Assembly: GCA_021849435.1 (NCBI GenBank)
Contig: JAJZSX010000022.1
Coordinates: forward strand, 1 to 14,291
DNA: 14,291 bases
Source of the DNA: Actinomycetes bacterium
GTDB taxonomy: Bacteria > Actinomycetota > Acidimicrobiia > Acidimicrobiales > RAAP-2
Reading direction: 5' to 3'
Shown here piece after piece: positions 1 through 5,793 of this stretch; within the stretch, counting starts at the first letter, position 1, and each line of letters starts with the position of its first letter. The translations under genes were made by a program, and so were the position numbers. Under the pieces are notes generated by a model. The model worked only from the letters and a program-made list of their open reading frames with translations, was not told the DNA's origin and ran no database searches.

Positions 1-1105
1 GACATGACGAGTAACCATTACTTTTATACAACTTCACTTCCGTCGTGTCGCTCTTTGGTCCAGGGCGAACGATCCACCAACTCGCCGAGTTGAAGGGGTC
101 AACCGACACTGTTGAACCACTGATTCTGGACTGCAGGTTGCACGCAGAGTTCGGGGAGGCGTAGTGAATAGATATAGAGCCCTTCACTGACGTGAAAAAC
201 GGCCGACCACGTGCGAACGTCCAGTGCAATCCGTAATCCGCGGATCTATACAACACCAGGTCCTGGTGGTTACCCGCGGCGTAGTCGACCGCTAGCGATC
301 CGTTACGGCCAAAGAATACGGGTTGGAAATAGACGGCGCTCAGATCAGGCCCTAGTGAGGGTGGTCGAGGCAACGTCATCTGGGACCAGTGACGACCCCC
401 GTCAAGGGTTCGCCACACGTAGGGCGTACTCAACGACGCACCCGCTCCCACTGCGCCCGAAGGAAGCGCGGCAAAACCAATGGAGGCGTTCGCAAACACG
501 TCGGTCAGAAACTCACAACCGTTGTTCTTCAACGGCGCGCGTACCACATTCGTCCATGATGAACCGCCGTCACTGGTGCGCTGCAGCACGAACGGGTGAT
601 TGGAGCCGTCAGCGAACTGCTGGCGCCACCCAAGGTGCGCGTTCACGAAGTCGATGCTCTCGCCACCCCCGGCGCTGCCGGTTTCTCCGCCCGGCTCGGT
701 GACCCAGGTGCGTCCACCATTCACGGTGTGTCTCAGGATCGTGCTCACATCGGCGCCATTATTCGCCAGTAACCAACCATCAGTTGGCGAGACAAACGAC
801 GCGCTCGCCCACGTGTACAGACACCCGCTGGGGCTCGAGCTCAACGGCGGCGTAATGTTGCGCCAGTGCCTGAGGTCGCTGGAGATGTAGACGCGACTGC
901 AGTCGGAGTAATTATTAGTTGAGGCAATGACTTCGATTGCGTGACCGGCATAGAGCACGTAAGGCACGTATTTCCCTTTGGGCAGTCCTGACGCGCTAGC
1001 TCCGGGTCCAAACAGCGGCGTGCAGAGCGAGACGACCGCGACGGCCGCAATCACACCGACGTTAATGCTTCGCAGTCCCACGCTCCAGCGACTCGGTCGG
1101 ACCAT
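1..1105 (-). CDS. Secreted Asp-box/BNR-repeat (sialidase-like propeller) protein, 3' end outside window
   Basis: One uninterrupted minus-strand frame runs from ATG at 1105 to the window edge (368 codons, no stop), so the C terminus is missing. Residues 1-40 look like a Sec signal peptide: basic start (MVRPSRW), hydrophobic stretch at about 16-33, small residues (GASAS) near the likely cleavage site. The mature part has regularly spaced Asp-box-like motifs: SSDLRHW (75-81), TVNGGRTW (127-134), TSDGGSSW (177-184), TLDGGRHW (233-240) and SADYGLHW (288-295). Such motifs mark beta-propeller folds of the sialidase/BNR/VPS10 kind. Sialidase catalytic residues are not evident, so an enzymatic role cannot be claimed. 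The start was chosen because a TAAAAT -10 box lies 7 nt upstream and no Shine-Dalgarno is present. The same broad protein type is encoded at 5794-6939. Function is unknown; an exported binding or surface protein is most likely. Confidence 0.8.
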   Translation of the reverse strand, partial: MVRPSRWSVGLRSINVGVIAAVAVVSLCTPLFGPGASASGLPKGKYVPYVLYAGHAIEVIASTNNYSDCSRVYISSDLRHWRNITPPLSSSPSGCLYTWASASFVSPTDGWLLANNGADVSTILRHTVNGGRTWVTEPGGETGSAGGGESIDFVNAHLGWRQQFADGSNHPFVLQRTSDGGSSWTNVVRAPLKNNGCEFLTDVFANASIGFAALPSGAVGAGASLSTPYVWRTLDGGRHWSQMTLPRPPSLGPDLSAVYFQPVFFGRNGSLAVDYAAGNHQDLVLYRSADYGLHWTFARGRPFFTSVKGSISIHYASPNSACNLQSRISGSTVSVDPFNSASWWIVRPGPKSDTTEVKLYKSNGYSSC

Positions 1106-1112
1106 ATGCTGA

Positions 1113-1142
1113 ATTTTAGGTGCTGACGAGTAGACATGTCGG
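1113..1142 (-). promoter_or_regulatory. Putative leaderless promoter of the BNR-like gene
   Basis: On the minus strand, CCGACA (1137-1142) and TAAAAT (1113-1118) are separated by 18 nt. TAAAAT ends 7 nt before the ATG at 1105. This places the expected transcription start at or next to the A of the start codon, and no ribosome binding site is visible. Inference from spacing and consensus only. Confidence 0.5.
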
Positions 1143-1460
1143 GTCGTCGGCTATGACGATTTTGATACGAAATGATGCCCCGCTGGGACGTACGCCTAAC
1201 AATCTGCAGCAACCAAGAGTTCACCGCGTGCGCTTCGCGGACAGCCAGATCTGCACCTAATTTCCGTAAGTGGGGACCACGTATTTCGGTATGTCCCCGA
1301 AGTGGGGGCTTACAAAAAATCCAAATGGCTTGTCCTGACGCATGATCCAAACAGCGCCTCATACTCGCTCACAATTTCCATCGCAATATTTCACACGTCG
1401 CTCGAACGGCACAGAGGGTGGTGAATGTAATCAAGCGTCACACTGGCACGGTCGATAACA
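1143..1460. other. Intergenic region between divergent BNR-like and NUDIX genes
   Basis: No convincing gene is seen here. A 103-codon open frame on the minus strand (1051-1362) overlaps the BNR-like gene in another frame and resembles no protein I recognise. The region holds the imperfect GTGGGG-rich repeat at 1266-1313. No clear promoter for the NUDIX gene was found; TGTAAT at 1426-1431 is a weak -10 candidate. Confidence 0.4.
1266..1313. repeat. Imperfect GTGGGG-rich repeat, possible IS-end remnant
   Basis: AAGTGGGGACC (from 1268) and AAGTGGGGGCT (from 1300) lie 32 bp apart, and the block is bracketed by GTAAG (1266-1270) and its inverse CTTAC (1309-1313). Repeated subterminal blocks containing GTGGGGAC or GTCCCC are reminiscent of IS21-type insertion sequence ends, but no transposase is adjacent. 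Weak inference. Confidence 0.25.
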
Positions 1461-2027
1461 ATGAAGAACATGACCGGTTCTGAGGCAGTGCATCACACCA
1501 CCGATCAGTGGAACTCGACGGCTGCGCTCCTCGCGGCTGCCCCTGCGCCCGCTGGTCGTGAGGCGGTGTGGGACCAGGCACTGGTGTTCCTCGGTGCCGG
1601 TCACCGTGACACCGCCCATCTGGTGGCCAGCGTGCTCGTCGTCGACGCTGATGGGTTAGTGCTACTCGCCCGTCACCGCCGCTACCCGCGGTGGGGGCCA
1701 CTCGGTGGGCACCTGGAACCCAATGACGCCGGCCTCTGCGCCGCCGCTGCTCGAGAGCTCTTCGAGGAGGCGGGCCTGGTAGCGCACGTTCACCCGGCAC
1801 CCATTGACGTCCGTCTCTCGACCTACCGGTGTCGGACCGTCGTTGAGCCGATACTCCATCTCGACGTGATGTTCGTCGCGTTTACCCCGGCGCGTGCACC
1901 GGATCTCGTCGCCAGCGATGAGCTGATGGGGCTCGAGTGGTTTGGCGCCCGCGATCTGCCATCCCTGACACCTGCTGGTGCGGAGCTGGTCGGTCTTGCT
2001 GGTGCCGCCGCTACCTCGCGGCGGTGA
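1461..2027 (+). CDS. NUDIX hydrolase
   Basis: This 188-residue protein belongs to the NUDIX superfamily, which hydrolyses nucleoside diphosphates linked to another moiety; the substrate cannot be read from sequence. The Nudix box is visible at about residues 82-106: GGHLEP (82-87), then RELFEEAGL (98-106), matching REUxEExGU. The spacing before RE is one residue longer than the classical G-x5-E-x7-RE pattern, with Asp where Glu is usual, a variant I believe occurs in actinobacterial members. The core begins near residue 53 (HLVASVLVVDADGLVLLAR); the first 50 residues form an N-terminal extension. ATG at 1461 and ATG at 1470 are both possible, and no good Shine-Dalgarno precedes either. It lies just outside the distal tRNA att copy, so it belongs to the chromosome that flanked the tRNA before the integrations, or to an older insertion. 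Confidence 0.85.
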   Translation: MKNMTGSEAVHHTTDQWNSTAALLAAAPAPAGREAVWDQALVFLGAGHRDTAHLVASVLVVDADGLVLLARHRRYPRWGPLGGHLEPNDAGLCAAAARELFEEAGLVAHVHPAPIDVRLSTYRCRTVVEPILHLDVMFVAFTPARAPDLVASDELMGLEWFGARDLPSLTPAGAELVGLAGAAATSRR

Positions 2028-2050
2028 CTGCTCACTGAAAGGGGAGCTGA

Positions 2051-2089
2051 ATGGTTCTATTTTCGGTAAGTGGTCGAGGCTTATTTTAG
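2051..2089 (+). other. 12-codon open frame with strong ribosome binding site
   Basis: AAAGGGGAGCTGA precedes ATG at 2051, a good Shine-Dalgarno with suitable spacing. The frame encodes MVLFSVSGRGLF and then stops at TAG, 11 bp before the tRNA att copy. It starts 23 bp after the NUDIX stop. It could be the 5' remnant of a gene once downstream of the NUDIX gene, or a chance match. I do not claim a functional peptide. Confidence 0.25.
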
Positions 2090-2100
2090 TACGCCCCCCA

Positions 2101-2145
2101 TGGTAGGGCCGGTGGGGATCGAACCCACGACCGAGGGATTATGAG
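2101..2145 (-). repeat. Distal att site: partial copy of the CAT-anticodon tRNA 3' half, with CCA
   Basis: Positions 2103-2145 are identical over 43 bp to 7091-7133, which is the tRNA from the anticodon loop (CTCATAA) through the T arm and acceptor 3' strand to position 74. On the minus strand the copy continues to a full CCA (2103-2101). The 5' half of the tRNA is absent, so this is not a tRNA gene. It is the typical duplicated target left when a tyrosine-recombinase element integrates in an anticodon loop. It marks the outer edge of the accessory block. Confidence 0.9.
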
Positions 2146-2300
2146 AACTATGTAGCCCGTTGTTCGTGTCTTTCTGGTCCGTTCAGCCCAGTAATCGCAC
2201 GGAAATACGTCCAGCCAAGTCAGTTCTGTCTGACTGGTCTTTGTGGTGTGTGAGTTTTTGTGTGCGAACGAGAGACAGACCGACACCACCACCACCGCGG
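2146..2300. other. Left inner flank of segment A, with a possible arm-type site
   Basis: No gene is seen. GTGTGAGTTTTT at 2248-2259 is followed directly by GTGTGCG, echoing the tandem GTGAGTTTTCC units at the other end of the segment (4078-4099). The 11-mer GTGTGAGTTTT is shared exactly with 4076-4086. Possible integrase arm site; inference. Confidence 0.35.
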
Positions 2301-2499
2301 GGCTCCGACCGGAGCCGCTCACCGTGCTCTTGGGCGGTCGCCGCGCAGTATCGAGAGCGTCCGCCGTTGCGATTCACCTCGCGGTTGATCGTCGAGGGAA
2401 CCGACCCAACCGTCGCGCGATGTCGCTCAGGGACTCCTGGGCCTCAACCCCTACACGGATTCCCTCGCGCTCGTGCGCGCGTAGTACTGCACCTGCCAT
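2300..2499 (-). pseudogene. IS30-family transposase, N-terminal fragment, frameshifted and truncated
   Basis: On the minus strand ATG at 2499 is preceded by a good ribosome site (GGAG, 8 nt spacing). The frame reads MAGAVLRAHEREGIRVGVEA then QESLSDIARRLGR. After a one-base loss near 2393-2400 the next frame continues STINREVNRNGGRSRYCAAT and AQEHGERLR. This is the helix-turn-helix N terminus of actinobacterial IS30-type transposases (IRxGxExGES..IARRLGRSPSTxxREVxRNGGRxxY). Similarity ends near 2300, and the DDE catalytic domain is absent, so the gene is dead. Its presence shows an earlier IS insertion into segment A. No terminal inverted repeats could be assigned. Confidence 0.75.
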
Positions 2500-2801
2500 G
2501 ATGAGTTCTCCAACGGTTCGTTGTCCGGGTGTGCCCGACCAACATGGCCGGTCCGTTGCAACGGCCGTTGGAATTGGCCTCCCTTACTCGTGGCGGGAAC
2601 ACCGTCAAGTGGTCCCATATTCGTGGCGGCTGACACCTACGCCCGTTTCACTTTTGCACTGGGGACTGGACGCGACCAATCATGGCTCAGGCCGCTCGAT
2701 CTACATCGGCTCACCCACGGAGAACCCAGAAGCGCCGTTTAACGCAGCAACGCGTTCGCGTGGCGCAGCGTCAGCGCTAATGTTCCGGTCGCCGGAGGGG
2801 G
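2500..2801. other. Non-coding stretch beyond the IS30 fragment
   Basis: No supported gene. It contains a perfect 12-bp palindrome CCGTTGCAACGG (2553-2564) and two related 19-mers 33 bp apart at 2578-2596 and 2611-2629 that share TCGTGGCGG (15 of 19 identical). Open frames on both strands here lack recognisable domains and have no start signals. It is probably IS debris together with the sequence downstream of the NHL gene. Confidence 0.35.
2578..2629. repeat. Two imperfect 19-bp direct repeats, 33 bp period
   Basis: CCTCCCTTACTCGTGGCGG (2578-2596) and GGTCCCATATTCGTGGCGG (2611-2629) match at 15 of 19 positions. Spaced subterminal repeats of this kind occur at ends of IS21-like elements, but no IS21 transposase is present here. 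Confidence 0.35.
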
Positions 2802-3815
2802 CTAGTTCTTCCAGTAATCTAGAAGTTTCATTACACCCGGATTCGACCACTTAACTAATGCCGCGGTATTTGTGAATCCGTCGTTGGCTTCTGAATCGAA
2901 GAAAATGTCACCCTTAGAGTTCACCGCGATTCCACCAGGAACCACAAGATTCGCTGTGCCCAACTTCCTCATCCTAAATAACGTCGTGACGTGACCGCCT
3001 CGACGTCGAAGAAGTGATTCGTGATTAACCTCAAGCAAGGCGCCGCCAAAATAGATAAGCCCTGGATAGTCGTGCGGTCGGTATGCATTCTCGATGATCC
3101 CATAGCCCCCAGAACTCGTACGATCAATCAGCTCGTGGCTGTTGCCACAGCCGATCGCGAGCGTGTTAGCGGCACTGATTGCGAGACTGTAAGGCTCGCA
3201 GTTGCCATAGCGCAGCGTGATGCCCCTCGGACGCGCGAGATTGATCACTTCAATGATGCGCCACGACGGAGAAAGCTCTAGAACAAGATTGCCGTCAACA
3301 AGATACAAGTCGTTTGCCGCGTTGACCGTCACACCACTGCTAATCGATATTGGGACGTCGCTTGCCAATTCACCTCGCCTCGGGAGGAGGCTGGTAGCTG
3401 TCTTGCCATTACCAGCGATCGTTTTGATGTCGCCGTTTGGAAGTATGGCTCTCACTCGGTTGTTCCTTGAGTCGACGACATACAGAATGCCATCAGGAGC
3501 CATTGCCAACGACGTTGGCCGGTCTAACTTCGCGTTGGTCGCCAGACCGCCGTCACCCGCAAATCCCGACTGACCAGTGCCCGCAGCGACTCGGATAGAT
3601 CCGCCAGGATTACGCACATAGATAACGTTATGTAGAGTGTCGGCGAAGTAAATCTTTCCTTCGCTACTTACCGCAATCCCAGAGAGTGCCTCAGGACGAG
3701 ACGATTCAGTTTTTGAAAAACTCGCCGATGCAACGGCCGCAGTGAGCAGAAACGACGACGCAAGACCAACTACCGCGGCCACCTTAGATCTATACCGTGT
3801 CGACACCATGAGCAT
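2802..3815 (-). CDS. Secreted NHL-repeat beta-propeller protein
   Basis: The protein (337 residues from the chosen start) has a signal peptide: basic residues near 7-11 and a hydrophobic run at about 12-31 ending ASASF. The mature part carries NHL-type repeats, for example GIAVSSEGKIYFADTLHN (46-63), then SLAMAPDGILYVVDSRNNRV (102-121), and a late GIAVNSKGDIFF repeat. Typical NHL linkers are also seen (AAGTGQSGFAGDGGLATNA). NHL propellers bind proteins, nucleic acids or ligands; the role here is unknown. ATG at 3815 was preferred because GAGGTG lies 6 nt upstream; GTG at 3824 in the same frame is possible but would overlap that site. It is the only intact gene of segment A, and its base composition is visibly less GC-rich than the housekeeping half, which fits acquired cargo. 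Confidence 0.8.
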   Translation of the reverse strand: MLMVSTRYRSKVAAVVGLASSFLLTAAVASASFSKTESSRPEALSGIAVSSEGKIYFADTLHNVIYVRNPGGSIRVAAGTGQSGFAGDGGLATNAKLDRPTSLAMAPDGILYVVDSRNNRVRAILPNGDIKTIAGNGKTATSLLPRRGELASDVPISISSGVTVNAANDLYLVDGNLVLELSPSWRIIEVINLARPRGITLRYGNCEPYSLAISAANTLAIGCGNSHELIDRTSSGGYGIIENAYRPHDYPGLIYFGGALLEVNHESLLRRRGGHVTTLFRMRKLGTANLVVPGGIAVNSKGDIFFDSEANDGFTNTAALVKWSNPGVMKLLDYWKN

Positions 3816-4143
3816 TAGTTCCACCTCACCTTCAGCAGCACTTTCGCAAGCAATTCGAGATCATGTGCTGCGCATCACCGATTCAGTGGCACCACGCGCT
3901 TCCTGACAATGCGCTGAGGAAGTATCCATCTGAGTGGACCCGCGATTGCTGGTTCTGCATGTAGTGGTGTCACCCTTACTATGGCCCACAAGATGTCGCG
4001 GCTAATCGGCTCAAATGGATACCCCGTACCCCACCGACCGGACATTCCCACTCACCGGGCAAGATTACCAAAACGGTGTGAGTTTTCCGTGAGTCTTTCT
4101 TCGGGCTCGGAGCCCCGGAGCACTCCACAACCCTTTGTTTCAA
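3816..4143. other. Intergenic region between NHL gene and the middle att site
   Basis: No gene or integrase remnant is recognisable in any frame. Near the att site, GTGAGTTTTCC (4078-4088) is followed directly by GTGAGTCTTTC (4089-4099). A promoter for the NHL gene must lie in the 3820-3980 part, but no clear -35/-10 pair was identified. Confidence 0.4.
4078..4099 (+). repeat. Tandem 11-bp repeats left of the middle att site (putative arm-type sites)
   Basis: GTGAGTTTTCC and GTGAGTCTTTC are directly adjacent. The pair ends about 45 bp from the att copy at 4144-4188. A similar tandem pair lies 46 bp from the other side. Short direct repeats next to an att core are typical arm-binding sites of tyrosine integrases; no protein binding is shown by sequence alone. 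Confidence 0.45.
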
Positions 4144-4188
4144 TGGTAGGGCCGGTGGGGATCGAACCAACGACCGAGGGATTATGAG
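4144..4188 (-). repeat. Middle att site: partial tRNA 3' half with CCA and one mismatch
   Basis: Positions 4146-4188 match 7091-7133 at 42 of 43 bases. The mismatch is A at 4169 where the tRNA has C (7114), which breaks a T-stem pair. The minus strand continues to an encoded CCA (4146-4144), as in the distal copy. This is the junction between segments A and B. Confidence 0.9.
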
Positions 4189-4233
4189 GTGGATGCAATC
4201 GGTCGGATCTGTCCGGTGGCGTCAGATTGGTAT

Positions 4234-4257
4234 GTGGGATTTTCCGTGGGATTTTCT
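4234..4257 (+). repeat. Tandem 12-bp repeats right of the middle att site (putative arm-type sites)
   Basis: GTGGGATTTTCC (4234-4245) is followed directly by GTGGGATTTTCT (4246-4257), 11 of 12 identical. The first unit begins 46 bp from the att copy, mirroring the pair at 4078-4099. The shared pattern is GTGRGWTTTTCC. Confidence 0.45.
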
Positions 4258-4287
4258 GAATGGCGATCGCGATTGCTGAGAACATGG

Positions 4288-5571
4288 CTAGCGCGCTCGA
4301 CGTCTTCCGGCACGCATTGCGAACGCGTCGAGGGCGCTGACTACTTCAGTAGCCACCCAGCGTCGGTTGCGCTTGTAGCCCGAAACCTCTGTCAGTATTC
4401 CCACATCGGCGAGCTGACTAATGGATCTGTCCGCTACACGTTGCGCAACAAAGAGTTCACGCTGCACGAGAGACGAATCAATTGCGGGATGACGCAATAT
4501 GAGATCCACAACTTTCCATGCCGATGAGTCCGACCGCACCTTCAATCGCCCATGCCAGTCTTCCTCGTAGCCGTGAAGGTCTGCGGCAAGATTCCTACCG
4601 TTGTCGATCGCAGCGAATGATGCACTCGCCATGAGTTCAATTATCGTCACCGGATTGCCGGAGCGGTAATCGTTTAACGAATCGAAGTAAGCACCGGTAT
4701 CCGATAGGAGCCCGGCTGATACGGGCACGGTCACGCTGTGCGTGAGTTCCCGGTTCTTAAAGATCGCATGGATAAGAGCTCTGCCAACGCGCCCGTTACC
4801 GTCGGGGAATGGGTGGATCGTCTCAAATTGTGCGTGAGCGACGGCGGCCATCTCGAAGGTAGGTACATCAAGACGATGGACGAATTGAACAAGGTCGGTC
4901 ATGGCTGCCGGCACACGGTCTTGATGGGGCGGAACGAAGCGAGCGGTATGAACTGAAGCGCCACCGATGCGCACCTGGTCAGTGCGCCAGTGACCCGTCC
5001 ACTCGGGATTGGTGTCTCGAAGAAGCGCTTCATGCATCGAAATAATCGACTCTTCGTCGAGGCGATCGGCGAGCTCGAGCGCCCGATTCATCGCCGTCGT
5101 GTTCGCCACGATCATCGAGGCGTTGCGTTTGGAGGCGTCGCCAATCTCGGCGAGAGCAATCGCCTTCGCGCCGGCAGTGAGATTTTCGATTTGCGAAGAT
5201 GACGCCGACTCCGAACGAAGGAGGATGGATGTGAAGTTCGCGAACTCCGAACCGATCTCTTGGTCGAACCTAGCGATCTCCACAGACGCTTCTGCCGCAA
5301 GAGCGGCCACGTCAGAAGGTACGTCGATGGAGGGAATGTCGGCGATCTCGGGCGTTATCGCCGCGCGATACGGCCCCTTAGATAACTTTCGATTGCGATT
5401 CGATCCGTAAGCTTCGAGTTCTTCGTCCACGTAATCGAGGTGGCGCTCCTCGTAGGTGATTGACGGCCAAGAGGAATCTTTCGGTGCCAGGGCGAAGGTT
5501 AACTCCGGGTTCGCTGATGAAGAGAACCCTTCGCCTTTTTTGACTCCCTTTGGTTGTCGAGGTGTCTTCAC
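4288..5571 (-). CDS. Fic-domain protein (class II, self-inhibited), probable protein AMPylase, with C-terminal winged helix
   Basis: From GTG at 5571 the protein has 427 residues. The Fic catalytic motif HPFPDGNGRVGR is complete (253-264): catalytic His253, acidic Asp257 for metal binding, and Arg264 for phosphate contacts. An N-terminal inhibitory motif [S/T]xxxE[G/N] is present as SSQIEN (Ser125, Glu129, Asn130), which defines class II Fic proteins, where Glu blocks productive ATP binding. The C terminus (about 350-409) looks like a winged helix (VVDLILRHPAIDSS, then SISQLADVGILTEVSGY), common in Fic proteins of this architecture and suggesting DNA binding or autoregulation. Family knowledge: these enzymes transfer AMP to hydroxyl side chains of target proteins; the target here is unknown. 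The frame is open another 81 codons to 5814, but GTG 5571 is preferred because TATAAT ends 6 nt upstream and the longer frame would run through the operator. No antitoxin gene is visible beside it. Confidence 0.85.
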   Translation of the reverse strand: MKTPRQPKGVKKGEGFSSSANPELTFALAPKDSSWPSITYEERHLDYVDEELEAYGSNRNRKLSKGPYRAAITPEIADIPSIDVPSDVAALAAEASVEIARFDQEIGSEFANFTSILLRSESASSSQIENLTAGAKAIALAEIGDASKRNASMIVANTTAMNRALELADRLDEESIISMHEALLRDTNPEWTGHWRTDQVRIGGASVHTARFVPPHQDRVPAAMTDLVQFVHRLDVPTFEMAAVAHAQFETIHPFPDGNGRVGRALIHAIFKNRELTHSVTVPVSAGLLSDTGAYFDSLNDYRSGNPVTIIELMASASFAAIDNGRNLAADLHGYEEDWHGRLKVRSDSSAWKVVDLILRHPAIDSSLVQRELFVAQRVADRSISQLADVGILTEVSGYKRNRRWVATEVVSALDAFAMRAGRRRAR

Positions 5572-5577
5572 GCTTCT

Positions 5578-5629
5578 ATTATACAGACACTTAGCTACAT
5601 ACGTGTCTGTATAGAATCCCATACAGACA
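5578..5629 (-). promoter_or_regulatory. fic promoter with three alternating operator half-sites
   Basis: TATAAT (5578-5583, minus strand) ends 6 nt before the GTG start at 5571, giving a leaderless mRNA. A perfect inverted repeat, TATACAGACAC (5580-5590) and GTGTCTGTATA (5603-5613), overlaps the -10 box and the upstream promoter. A third half-site ATACAGACA (5621-5629) forms a second inverted pair with 5604-5612 across 8 bp. The -35 region is not consensus. The layout strongly suggests a repressor site. The regulator could be the Fic winged helix or an XRE/TetR-type protein; none is identified. Confidence 0.75.
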
Positions 5630-5793
5630 GATGCGCGGTGAAGTGGAGTCGCGACTAGCGCCTTCGGAGAGTCGGCGGATCCGTTGGTGGTGATTAAGTC
5701 TTCCGCTATCAGCGCGAACACCTGATCCGTAATGCCGATTAAGCCCTCGAAAGTGAAGTAAACCATCACGTAGGTGCGTGAGAAGGTGGAGTT

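Larger units (their letters stand above)
2101..4188. mobile_element. Segment A: integrase-less tRNA-bounded islet
   Basis: This segment is bounded by tRNA 3'-end copies at 2101-2145 and 4144-4188 in the same orientation, as expected for attL and attR. It holds a decayed IS30-type transposase fragment and one secreted NHL-repeat gene. GTGTGAGTTTT occurs just inside both ends (2248-2258 and 4076-4086), in the same orientation, consistent with arm-type recombinase sites. I find no integrase, excisionase or replication gene. It may be a deletion remnant of an integrative element or a cis-mobilizable element moved by a recombinase supplied in trans. Confidence 0.65.

Noticed and set aside
211..702. 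Plus-strand open frame of 163 codons
   Set aside because: It lies opposite the continuous BNR-like frame that has a signal peptide and five Asp-box motifs; its Arg/Ser-rich translation is a shadow.
1051..1362. 103-codon minus-strand open frame
   Set aside because: It overlaps the signal-peptide region of the BNR-like gene in another frame and resembles no known protein.
2553..2564. Perfect palindrome CCGTTGCAACGG
   Set aside because: It is not next to any promoter or intact gene, and a 12-bp palindrome in this much sequence is weak evidence of function.
2243..2854. Plus-strand open frame of 203 codons in segment A
   Set aside because: It runs across the IS30 fragment on the other strand and into the end of the NHL gene, with no domain or ribosome site.
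4144..4188. A second or third tRNA gene at the partial copies
   Set aside because: The D arm, 5' acceptor strand and 5' anticodon stem are missing at both 2101-2145 and 4144-4188, so no cloverleaf can form.
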